DNA of 64,000 nt from Pseudomonas kielensis (GTDB lineage: Bacteria > Pseudomonadota > Gammaproteobacteria > Pseudomonadales > Pseudomonadaceae), in contig NZ_JACMYG010000007.1 in NCBI RefSeq assembly GCF_014236655.1, positions 124,001 through 188,000 on the forward strand, written 5' to 3'. The translations under genes and the position numbers were made by a program. Position 1 is the first letter of the stretch. Every line of letters begins with the position of its first letter. Under the pieces are notes generated by a model, which saw only the letters and a program-made list of their open reading frames with translations, had not been told where the DNA came from and did no database searches. Positions 28,580 through 36,114 of this stretch are shown here, piece after piece.

Positions 28580-31171
28580 TTAGACCGCTGGTTGAGTTTC
28601 AGCCTTGGCCGCAGGTTTTGGCAACGACGACAGGAAGGCCATGATCAGCGCCGCCAGGTACGGCAGCGACTGCACCAGCAGCATGGTCACCCAGAAGCGC
28701 ATGTCGTTGCTCGGCAGGCCTTGTACCAGGCAGATCCCCAGCGCCGCGCCCCACAACAGCAGCATGATGAACATTTCCTCGCGGGCCTCGGAAATCGCCA
28801 GCCAAAAACCGTGGCTATCGGCATTTTTCGGGGTGCGGATAAACGGAATGCTGCTGGTGAAGAAGCCGTACAGCACCGCCTTGGCGATGGTGTGGGACAA
28901 CGCCAGGCCAGCCAGCGCCGCGCAGAACGCATCCTTGAGGTTGACCCCCACCGCCCGACGGTAGAGGAAGATGATCTTGCCCACCTTGAACACGAACAAC
29001 GCCAGGGGCGGGATCGCGAAAATCAGCAGCGGTGGGTCGACCCGGTGCGGCACGATGATCATCGCCGCCGACCACAACAGGGCGCCCACGGTGAAGAAGA
29101 TGTTCATGCCGTCGGCCACCCACGGCAGCCAGCCCGCGAGGAAGTGGTAGCGCTGGCCACGGGTCAGCTCGGTGTCCTTGCCACGGATCAGGCTGGCGGT
29201 GTGACGCTTGATAATCTGGATCGCGCCGTAGGCCCAGCGGAAGCGCTGTTTCTTGAAGTCGATAAAGGTATCGGGCATCAGGCCCTTGCCGTAGCTGTCG
29301 TGGTAGTACGCCGCCGACAGGCCTTTCTCGAACACCCGCAGACCCAGCTCGGCGTCTTCGCAGATGCACCAGTCGGCCCAGCCGAGTTCGTCGAGTACGG
29401 TGCGGCGGGTCATGGTCATGGTGCCGTGCTGGATGATCGCATCGCGGTCGTTGCGCGTGACCATGCCGATATGGAAGAAGCCCTTGTATTCGGCGTAGCA
29501 GAGCTTCTTGAAGGTGCTTTCGTTCTGGTCGCGGTAGTCCTGTGGCGATTGCACGATGGCGATTTTCGGATCGGCGAAGTGCGGCACCATGTGCTTGAGC
29601 CAGTTGGGGTGCACGCAGTAGTCGGAGTCGATCACCGCGATCACTTCGGCGTCCTTGGCGGTGTGCGGCAGCAGGTAATTCAGCGCGCCGCCCTTGAAAC
29701 CGGCCAGGGGCGCGACGTGGAAGAACTTGAAGCGCGGGCCGAGGGTGGCGCAGTAGTCCCGCACCGGCTCCCAGACGGCCGGGTCCTTGGTGTTGTTGTC
29801 GATGATCAGGACTTCAAAGTCCGGGTAATCGAGGTTGGCCAGGGCATTGAGGGTCTGTTTGACCATCTCCGGCGGCTCGTTGTAGCAGGGCACGTGAATC
29901 GACACTTTGGGGCGGTAGTTCGAATCACCCAGCACCGGCAGGAACTCGCGCCGGCGTTTGTGGATCCACACCGCCTCGGCCAGTTCGTGGGCTTCGGTGA
30001 GCAACACGATAAACACCCCCAGGGCACCGAGGGCGAGCAGGAAACCCACCGTCAGGCTGAACCAGGTGCTGTATTGCTGGCTGTAGTCGTAGCCGATCCA
30101 CACCAGCACCGAACCGCAGAGGAACGCGATGAAGGTCAGGAAGGTACGACCACGCTGGCGCAGGGCCGAGCCGTCGATCATCAACAGGGTCAGGGACAGC
30201 AGCGCCAGGACCACGGAGCCGATGGCCAGCACTCGCCATTGAGGGATCGCGACGACCGGGCCTTCAAAGTTGAATTTCTGCTGGCGCGCGGCGTTGAATA
30301 CGCCCCAGTAGGCGCCCACCGAGCCTTCATCGCTGGCTTTCCACGGCTGGTCAAACGCTTCGATCACGAAGTAGTTGAAGCCCTGGCGGTTGAGCTTGTT
30401 GACCAGGGTGCGCAGGTAAATCGCCTGGTCAGCCGGCGTGGCATCGGCACCGCCGCGCATGCGGCCGTTGCTTGGCCAGCCCACTTCGGAGAGCAGCAGC
30501 GGTTTTTTCGGGAACATCTTCTTCAGGTCGCGGGCGCGGTCCAGGACGAACTGGCCTGCCTGGTCCACCGGCACGAACTCCCAGTAGGGCAGGACGTGGG
30601 CGGCGATCAGGTCGACGTGCTTGGCCAGCATCGGGTTTTCTTCCCAGACGTGCCATTGCTCGGAGGTGGTCACCGGGACTTTGACTGCGGCGCGCACTCG
30701 GTCAAGGATCACGCTGAGCTGCTCGGCGGTGATTTCCTTGCGGAAAATCGCTTCGTTGCCGACCACCACCCGCACCACGCTGCGCGAGCTGTTGGCAATC
30801 TCGATGGCCCGCAGGATTTCCCGTTCGTTGCGTTCCAGGTCCGGGCTGATCCAGATACCGAGGGTCACGCGCAGGCCAAACTCTTCCGCCAGCTTGGGAA
30901 TGTCGCCCAGGGTGCCGTCGACGGAGTAGGTGCGGATGTTATCGGTCAGCTTGCTCATGATTTCCAGGTCACGACGCATTTCTTCGTCGGACGGAAACTG
31001 GTTTTTCTGCGGGTACTGGCCTTGCTGGAACGGCGAGTAGGAAAAACCGGAGATCTGCTCTGGCCAGTTGGGGGTCGTGACCGGGCGGTTGATCAGCGCC
31101 CAGAAACCGGTGAACAGCGCGGCGATCGCCAGCACTACCACCAGGTTGAGTCCAAATTTACGCGATGACAT
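28580..31171 (-). CDS. ndvB: Beta-glucan synthase with GH17 and GT2 domains (NdvB-like)
   Basis: 863 residues from ATG 31171. After one N-terminal membrane helix comes a GH17 glucanase-like domain (about 35-300) with its two catalytic glutamates in VVGNEAIF and LLSEVGWPSNG. Three further membrane helices lead to a GT2 glycosyltransferase domain (about 420-650) with DSDYCVHP, CEDAELGLRV and QRFRWAYGAI, and more helices at the C-terminus. The layout matches Pseudomonas NdvB, which makes cyclic beta-1,3-glucans linked to biofilm antibiotic tolerance; osmoregulated periplasmic glucan synthesis is the likely role. The symbol is based on domain order and size. Confidence 0.85.
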   Translation of the reverse strand: MSSRKFGLNLVVVLAIAALFTGFWALINRPVTTPNWPEQISGFSYSPFQQGQYPQKNQFPSDEEMRRDLEIMSKLTDNIRTYSVDGTLGDIPKLAEEFGLRVTLGIWISPDLERNEREILRAIEIANSSRSVVRVVVGNEAIFRKEITAEQLSVILDRVRAAVKVPVTTSEQWHVWEENPMLAKHVDLIAAHVLPYWEFVPVDQAGQFVLDRARDLKKMFPKKPLLLSEVGWPSNGRMRGGADATPADQAIYLRTLVNKLNRQGFNYFVIEAFDQPWKASDEGSVGAYWGVFNAARQQKFNFEGPVVAIPQWRVLAIGSVVLALLSLTLLMIDGSALRQRGRTFLTFIAFLCGSVLVWIGYDYSQQYSTWFSLTVGFLLALGALGVFIVLLTEAHELAEAVWIHKRRREFLPVLGDSNYRPKVSIHVPCYNEPPEMVKQTLNALANLDYPDFEVLIIDNNTKDPAVWEPVRDYCATLGPRFKFFHVAPLAGFKGGALNYLLPHTAKDAEVIAVIDSDYCVHPNWLKHMVPHFADPKIAIVQSPQDYRDQNESTFKKLCYAEYKGFFHIGMVTRNDRDAIIQHGTMTMTRRTVLDELGWADWCICEDAELGLRVFEKGLSAAYYHDSYGKGLMPDTFIDFKKQRFRWAYGAIQIIKRHTASLIRGKDTELTRGQRYHFLAGWLPWVADGMNIFFTVGALLWSAAMIIVPHRVDPPLLIFAIPPLALFVFKVGKIIFLYRRAVGVNLKDAFCAALAGLALSHTIAKAVLYGFFTSSIPFIRTPKNADSHGFWLAISEAREEMFIMLLLWGAALGICLVQGLPSNDMRFWVTMLLVQSLPYLAALIMAFLSSLPKPAAKAETQPAV

Positions 31172-31390
31172 AGCTATTTCGGGTTCCAAAAGGTGCGGAA
31201 CGAGGGGGTGGTCGGCTTACCGCCAAAGGGCGCGCATCCTACACTGGGCCTTCACTGACCGTATAGCAGACAGGGAAATGCCGGACATTGGGCAATCTAC
31301 TTTCACATTAGTTCTTACACTTGTAGCCAGAAGGTTAAAACTTATCGGCCCGTGGCCCTATAATGCGCGCCGGTTTTTAGGGTAGTGGTC

Positions 31391-32203
31391 ATGAGTACAG
31401 AAGATCCGCGGTTTGCTGGCATCGCCCGCTTGTATGGCATTGAAGGCCTGGCCCGGTTGCGCGCGGCCCACGTGGCGATAGTCGGCGTCGGTGGCGTCGG
31501 TTCCTGGGCGGCAGAAGCCATCGCCCGTTGCGGGGTGGGCGAGATATCCCTGTTCGACCTCGACGACGTCTGTGTGAGCAACGCCAATCGGCAGTTGCAC
31601 GCCCTGGACAGCACGGTGGGCAAACCCAAGGTCGAGGTCATGGCCGAGCGCCTGCGCGGGATCAACCCCGAGTGCACGGTTCACGCGGTGGCGGACTTCG
31701 TCACTCGCGAGACCATGGCCGAGTACATCACCCCGGACATCGACTGCGTGATCGACTGCATCGACAGCGTCAACGCCAAGGCCGCGCTGATCGCCTGGTG
31801 CAAACGTCGCAAGATCCAGATCATCACCACCGGCGGCGCTGGCGGGCAGATCGACCCGACGCTGATCCAGGTCTGCGACCTGAACCGCACCTTCAACGAC
31901 CCGCTGGCCTCAAAAGTGCGCTCGACCCTGCGTCGCGACTACAACTTCTCCCGCACCGTGACCCGCCACTACAGCGTGCCGTGCGTGTTCTCCACCGAGC
32001 AACTGCGCTACCCCAAACCCGATGGCAGCATCTGCCTTCAGAAAAGTTTTGTCGGCGACGGCGTGAAACTGGACTGCGCTGGCGGCTTTGGCGCAGTGAT
32101 GATGGTGACCGCGACCTTCGGCATGGTGGCGGCGACCAAGGCGGTGGACAAGATTGTGGCGGGTGTGCGGCGGCCGGCGGATCGGGCCAAACCACAGGTA
32201 TAA
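31391..32203 (+). CDS. tcdA: tRNA threonylcarbamoyladenosine dehydratase
   Basis: Cyclises t6A37 to ct6A in an ATP-dependent step. 270 residues of the E1/ThiF fold with the nucleotide site VGVGGVGSWAAEAIARCGVGE, then DLDDVCVSNANRQLHAL and an extended ITTGGAGGQIDPT block, with a hydrophobic C-terminal segment. In E. coli the gene (csdL) follows csdA and csdE; here csdE and csdA lie on the opposite strand, with the accessory insertion at 32,227-35,697 in between. ATG 31391 is preferred over GTG 31385. Only 23 bases separate its stop from that of the convergent exporter gene. Confidence 0.95.
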   Translation: MSTEDPRFAGIARLYGIEGLARLRAAHVAIVGVGGVGSWAAEAIARCGVGEISLFDLDDVCVSNANRQLHALDSTVGKPKVEVMAERLRGINPECTVHAVADFVTRETMAEYITPDIDCVIDCIDSVNAKAALIAWCKRRKIQIITTGGAGGQIDPTLIQVCDLNRTFNDPLASKVRSTLRRDYNFSRTVTRHYSVPCVFSTEQLRYPKPDGSICLQKSFVGDGVKLDCAGGFGAVMMVTATFGMVAATKAVDKIVAGVRRPADRAKPQV

Positions 32204-32226
32204 AGGCTTACAGAGTGGGGCGAAGA

Positions 32227-33954
32227 CTAGCGCGGGGGGGCTGTCAGACCGCTGCGCGCCGCAACGTCGCTCAACAGTGCCTTGACGACAGCCTTGTCCG
32301 ACAGATCGCACCATGGGCCGTCGTCAACGATCGAACCGTCATGCATGACGATGACGCGATCAAAGCGGTGCAAGTGCTCCACATCATGGGTGACACAAAT
32401 CAGTCCGCGCTTGGTAAAGGTGGCGAATAACAAATCCCACACGGGTGTGGCCAGTTTCGGCTCAATCGACGCGCTGGGCTCGTCAAACAGATTGAACCGC
32501 CCTGGCCGGTTGATCAGGCGCAGCAGTGACAGCCGTTTGGCTTCCCCTCCTGAAATGTTCGATGCGTTTTCCGTCAGACAACGCTCGGATACGACCTCTT
32601 CAAGCTTCAGTTGTTGAATCGCGTGCTTGAGACCCGGTGATGGGGTAATACCGAACAGGACCGCTCTGGCAAAGATGCCCTCAAGAAACTGCGGTGACTG
32701 GGGGCAGTACCGCACAAGCGTCAAGTGGGTCTGGGCATTGAGACGGGAAAGCGCCACCTCGTCGATGCTTAGCTGCTCCCTCGCCAGTACATTCAAACCC
32801 GCCAGTGCTTCGAGCAAGGTGGATTTCCCCGCGCCACTGGGGCCGATGATGGCAACCGATTGGCCCTGGGTGAACGCGATACGGTTGTTGATGGACAGCC
32901 GGACGGCCTCGTTGTCTCTCACAACTACAGGGCCTAGTACCAGTGTCGAGGGTGCGAGGGGATTGAGGTCGGCCCCTCGAGTGTCGTCATCGAAGTTTGG
33001 CAGCGAGAGCAAGTGCTGGAAGCGGCGCTGGTCAGCGAGAAACTGATCAAGGACCCGATAACCTTCGGTCAAGGCAGTGATGTTGAGTAAAAAACTACCG
33101 GCAATGGAAAAGGTCGCCACCAACTGACCGACGCTGATGCTGGGCTCGCCCGACAATTGATCGAGGACGCCCCAGGCGAGCAATCCGCCCATGGAAACGC
33201 TCACAAACAAGGTTTTTACCCCGCTCAACACCCCACCTGAGCTTGCGACGGTTACAGCCGCCCCGGCATAGCGCTTGAACGCATGGTTCAGCGGCGCAGT
33301 TGCGGTGTGCTCGGCACGCTCCAGCTTTATCGTCTTGGCGCTGCTCAGGGTATTGAACAGCACGGCGCTGAGTTCATCCTCTTGCTCATTGACGGCATCA
33401 ATATGTTTTCTGCGCCATCGGATGATCCGATGGGCGACAAACAGATAGACGATGCCCAAGCTGGCCATGGCGAAAAAGATACCTGCGCCCCCCATGTAGA
33501 TAAAAGCCCCTGCGACGATCAGGAACTCGAGACACAGAGGGAATCCGATGGTCACAAAGAAGGTCAGCAGTTGTTCATGCGCGGTAATTCCCCGTTCGAC
33601 CGACTTTATAAAGTGTCCGATACGCCACGCGCTGAACTGCAGGAATTCCTTGCGCATTAATTGGGAGATCCAGTGGATGGATGCGTCTTTCACTACTTGC
33701 TGGACCAATTTTGATAAGAAAACTGTTTGTAATGGATTGATAAGTGCCTGGATGCAGCCGGCTAGTGTAAAGGCTGTAGTGAGATATAGGAGTGTACTTA
33801 GAGGCGATGGGGCTTCACTGCCTAAAATGTCGATAATTTTACCTAGTAATAGTGGCGGTATTAGTGCTATGACCTTTAACGCTATTATTGCAATTGTCGT
33901 TGATGTGAGTAGTGTTGAGTGATTTTTACAGGCTGATTTAATTAGGGTCTTCAT
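32227..33954 (-). CDS. ABC exporter, fused membrane and ATPase domains, of the RiPP locus
   Basis: 575 residues from ATG 33954, which overlaps the YcaO stop (ATGA); a frame to 34002 lies inside the YcaO gene and is not used. Residues 1-310 carry about six membrane helices (first at about 14-44) of the type I exporter fold. The ATPase domain has Walker A GPSGAGKST (371-379), Q-loop YCPQSPQ, signature ISGGE (467-471), Walker B FNLFDE (487-492) and H-loop THD (His523), so it should be active. There is no C39 leader-peptidase domain at the N-terminus. It probably exports the modified peptide and may give self-protection. Its 3' half is richer in GC than the upstream genes. Confidence 0.92.
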   Translation of the reverse strand: MKTLIKSACKNHSTLLTSTTIAIIALKVIALIPPLLLGKIIDILGSEAPSPLSTLLYLTTAFTLAGCIQALINPLQTVFLSKLVQQVVKDASIHWISQLMRKEFLQFSAWRIGHFIKSVERGITAHEQLLTFFVTIGFPLCLEFLIVAGAFIYMGGAGIFFAMASLGIVYLFVAHRIIRWRRKHIDAVNEQEDELSAVLFNTLSSAKTIKLERAEHTATAPLNHAFKRYAGAAVTVASSGGVLSGVKTLFVSVSMGGLLAWGVLDQLSGEPSISVGQLVATFSIAGSFLLNITALTEGYRVLDQFLADQRRFQHLLSLPNFDDDTRGADLNPLAPSTLVLGPVVVRDNEAVRLSINNRIAFTQGQSVAIIGPSGAGKSTLLEALAGLNVLAREQLSIDEVALSRLNAQTHLTLVRYCPQSPQFLEGIFARAVLFGITPSPGLKHAIQQLKLEEVVSERCLTENASNISGGEAKRLSLLRLINRPGRFNLFDEPSASIEPKLATPVWDLLFATFTKRGLICVTHDVEHLHRFDRVIVMHDGSIVDDGPWCDLSDKAVVKALLSDVAARSGLTAPPR

Positions 33955-35141
33955 AGGGTGCCTGCTGGTGCTTGCCGAAGTATCGCTTGAGGAGCAACCC
34001 AAGACCCATTTCTAATTAGATTGAAGCGTTCTAGTCTCGGGACATATGCTTGGCAAACGATACCGTCGTCTGGGTATCGAGAAATTATTCTATGGTATAT
34101 AGTTTTTCCAGAGGCTATCAGGTTGTTTTCTAATGTTCTAAGTTGTAGTGGAACGCTTGTGTTGAAGTTTATTGAAGGCAAATCCAGTGTTGGGAGTCTG
34201 AGGTGTGTTGCAGGCTCGAAGTCAATTAAGTGTCTCAGTATTTTTGATCTGCTCAGGAAGTCTAACGATCTGCGGTCGACTATCTCTTGTGTGTCGTCAT
34301 ATAGAGTGTGTACTTGATGTTGTTCTGTGACAGCCCTTTGAACGGCAGTGCAGATATCCAACGAGCAACCTGAGCCGATCGGTGAAATATGAAAATCTCC
34401 AGGGCCGTATTTAGGTATCGCAACAGAGAAGTAAATATTCATCACGTCTTTTATGATGATTATTTGTAGCTGCTCAGCTAACGAAAGCGCGTGGGGGGTG
34501 CTCTCTAGCGCTTTCGTGAGCAATGCCTTCGAGGGGCTATACAATTTCAGGGACGGACCGATTGTGCAGACTGCCATAAAAAAGCAAGACAGAATGTGTC
34601 TTTCAATGACCTCATTGGCTCCGTGCAGAATTGCCTCGGCTTTGGTGCAACCAAATGCAATCCCCGAGTTGGATGAGTAGCGAGACAGGAATTGCATGTT
34701 TGGATCTTCACCGTCCCATGAGTCTTTCTCTATGGTTGGGCAAAGAATAATACTCGGAATGTAAAGCGTCTCTGCATTGTCTAGGGTTGTAAGTTTGAAC
34801 GCTTCTATTGGTCCTGCTCTATATGGAAGGCCTGTTAAAAGTCCATCATGCTCAGCTCCTTTTTGTGTGGCGATTAACTCGCAATTTTGATTGAGTGCTT
34901 GGCCTTTGTTTCGCTGGAATGTACTGAAGTGTTCAATGCTTTCAGCTAGCGCTCCAGTAAGTGAGTCGGGTCCTTTTCCAGCTCCCGATTGTATGTGTTT
35001 GTTGTTCTCGTCAACGAGTTCTGCGGTTGCTACTAGTTTGTGTTCGTCAGTGTAATGTGTTTTCGAGCGAAGGTTCAGTGATTGAATGATTTTTTTGATT
35101 TTTGCTAGCGCAATAGCGGGGGGGAATTCTCTTTCAGACAT
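33951..35141 (-). CDS. Stand-alone YcaO-domain peptide-modifying enzyme
   Basis: 396 residues. YcaO proteins use ATP to activate backbone amides for azoline, thioamide or amidine formation. The three ATP/Mg motifs are present: ALAESIEHF (Glu67, Glu70), AILHGANEVIERH (Glu177, Glu180, Arg181) and GSGCSLDICTAVQRAVTEQHQ (Arg269, Glu273, Gln276). The C-terminus QAPAGTL lacks the PxPxP ending common in azoline-forming members, and no E1-like, TfuA-like or dehydrogenase partner gene is adjacent. ATG 35141 has GAGG upstream; a GTG at 35189 lies in the hairpin and is rejected. The gene is AT-rich (18 of 60 bases G/C at 34081-34140), unlike its surroundings. Confidence 0.9.
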   Translation of the reverse strand: MSEREFPPAIALAKIKKIIQSLNLRSKTHYTDEHKLVATAELVDENNKHIQSGAGKGPDSLTGALAESIEHFSTFQRNKGQALNQNCELIATQKGAEHDGLLTGLPYRAGPIEAFKLTTLDNAETLYIPSIILCPTIEKDSWDGEDPNMQFLSRYSSNSGIAFGCTKAEAILHGANEVIERHILSCFFMAVCTIGPSLKLYSPSKALLTKALESTPHALSLAEQLQIIIIKDVMNIYFSVAIPKYGPGDFHISPIGSGCSLDICTAVQRAVTEQHQVHTLYDDTQEIVDRRSLDFLSRSKILRHLIDFEPATHLRLPTLDLPSINFNTSVPLQLRTLENNLIASGKTIYHRIISRYPDDGIVCQAYVPRLERFNLIRNGSWVAPQAILRQAPAGTL

Positions 35142-35162
35142 AAGTAACCTCGTGAGGCTGCG

Positions 35163-35190
35163 AGTGCCGAAAGGGTGTCCTTTCGGCACT
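35163..35190 (-). promoter_or_regulatory. Perfect hairpin between the peptide gene and the YcaO gene
   Basis: AGTGCCGAAAGG (35163-35174), loop GTGT, CCTTTCGGCACT (35179-35190): a 12-bp perfect stem. It starts 25 bases after the peptide stop. No T-run follows, so it probably acts as a partial terminator or 3' mRNA stabiliser, giving more peptide than enzyme. Confidence 0.75.
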
Positions 35191-35215
35191 GGTTACTGGT
35201 ACCGCGCAGTGAGTA

Positions 35216-35329
35216 TCAGATTATCAGGAAAGCAAAGAATTTTTCTTCGCTTTTCAGGAATCCACCTGATCTCCCCATTGCCTGTGGGATTTCATCCCCT
35301 GGGACTATTTCGGTACGTCTTTTACCCAT
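35216..35329 (-). CDS. Putative RiPP precursor peptide, 37 residues
   Basis: ATG 35329 has a near-ideal ribosome binding site, AAAAGGAG, with 8 bases to the ATG. The N-terminal part is charged (MGKRRTEIVPGDEIPQAMGR), then comes SGG and a C-terminal stretch FLKSEEKFFAFLII: charged in the middle, then three Phe and a hydrophobic end. Gly22-Gly23 could be a double-glycine leader cleavage site, although the adjacent exporter has no C39 protease domain. There is no Cys, one Thr and two Ser. It is first in the operon, followed by a hairpin, the YcaO gene and an exporter, the order expected for a RiPP. I do not recognise the peptide. Both leader/core border and modification are inferred. Confidence 0.75.
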   Translation of the reverse strand: MGKRRTEIVPGDEIPQAMGRSGGFLKSEEKFFAFLII

Positions 35330-35376
35330 GATGTTGACTCCTTTTTGATAAAGGCGGTGCTTGTGAGTAAGCCCCG

Positions 35377-35434
35377 CACTTGCGTTGATTTTGCGCAAGT
35401 GAGTTATTAATGCTTTCGCCGAATGTTTTTTCAA
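35377..35434 (-). promoter_or_regulatory. Candidate promoter and inverted repeat upstream of the peptide gene
   Basis: Minus strand: TTGAAA (35434-35429), 18 bases, TTAATA (35410-35405), giving a start near 35398 and a leader of about 70 bases. A perfect inverted repeat CACTTGCG/CGCAAGTG (35377-35384 and 35394-35401) covers the expected start site and could be an operator or a leader hairpin. Confidence 0.45.
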
Positions 35435-35697
35435 TCAAAAAGTGTTGCGAAACTTCCCGTGCAAGTGTGGGTTTATTCCTACGGGTGGGTGGGGGTAAAA
35501 CGTTTATATTTTTTGTTTTTGTTTTTGTTGAGGTTTTTGATTTTATTGCGTTGTGTCAGCGGCTTGCGATGTTTAATAAGTTTGAGGGTGTGAATTATTC
35601 GGGGCTCCATTTAGGTCTGAACATGTCCATGCATACCGCCAATAGGTGTCGGGCGGACGAAAGCAGCAGAATTTCGTTCTGGTGCTGAAGAAGTTTC
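35435..35697. other. AT-rich non-coding left-over of the insertion, upstream of the peptide operon
   Basis: No gene supported here. With the leader and promoter the gene-free space runs from 35330 to 35697. It includes a T-rich tract at about 35508-35545 made of repeated GTTTTT units (A-rich on the minus strand, where it lies upstream of the predicted promoter and could act as an UP-type element). A 43-codon Lys/Asn-rich frame at 35479-35610 on the minus strand has no ribosome binding site. Confidence 0.5.
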
Positions 35698-36114
35698 TTA
35701 AAAAGGAAGTGCTATTGCCAACTCATTCATCCGCTGCAACACCGCATTCAAGCCATTGCTGCGTGACGGGGAGAGTTGGCGGCTGAGGCCCAGTTGGTTG
35801 AACCAGTCTGGTAAATCTACCTGTTGCAGGTCTTGCGCGGACAAGCCGTTGACCCGGGCCAGCAGCAATGCCACCAGCCCGCGGATCAAGCGCGCATCGC
35901 TGCTCGCGGCAAACTGCCAGTGGCCGTCGTGCAACTTGCCCACCAGCCACACCTGGCTTTCACAGCCGTGCACGCGGTGGGTCTCGGATTTGTCGGCTTC
36001 ACTCAAGGGCGGCAGGCGGTCGCCCCATTGCATCAGCAGGCGGGCCCGTTGTTCCCAGCCGGCGGCGGCCTGGAAGGTGTGCAGGGCGTTGACGGCTTCG
36101 GCGGGCAGGTTCAT
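35698..36114 (-). CDS. csdE: SufE/CsdE-family sulfur acceptor
   Basis: 138 residues. Accepts persulfide sulfur from the cysteine desulfurase and enhances its activity. The acceptor cysteine is in VHGCESQVWL, at about residue 51. The ATG overlaps the stop of the upstream desulfurase gene by four bases (ATGA), so the two are translated together as a pair. CsdE rather than SufE is chosen because the partner stands alone without suf scaffold genes and tcdA (csdL) is the nearest core neighbour. Confidence 0.92.
   Translation of the reverse strand: MNLPAEAVNALHTFQAAAGWEQRARLLMQWGDRLPPLSEADKSETHRVHGCESQVWLVGKLHDGHWQFAASSDARLIRGLVALLLARVNGLSAQDLQQVDLPDWFNQLGLSRQLSPSRSNGLNAVLQRMNELAIALPF

Noticed and set aside
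32204..32226. Terminator between tcdA and the exporter gene
   Set aside because: The 23-base gap contains no stem with a T-run; none could be supported.
35141..35189. GTG start adding 16 residues to the YcaO protein
   Set aside because: The added codons lie within the hairpin stem; the ATG at 35141 has GAGG at the right distance.
35216..35434. 72-residue version of the precursor peptide starting at a TTG
   Set aside because: The extra 35 codons cover the predicted promoter and leader, have no ribosome binding site, and the internal ATG at 35329 has an almost ideal one.
35479..35610. 43-codon Lys/Asn-rich minus-strand frame as a second peptide
   Set aside because: No ribosome binding site; the Lys/Asn content follows directly from the A-rich tract. 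Conservation would be needed to revive it.
35410..35688. 92-codon plus-strand frame in the AT-rich gap
   Set aside because: No ribosome binding site, low-complexity Phe/Val run produced by the T-rich tract, and it overlaps the promoter of the peptide operon.
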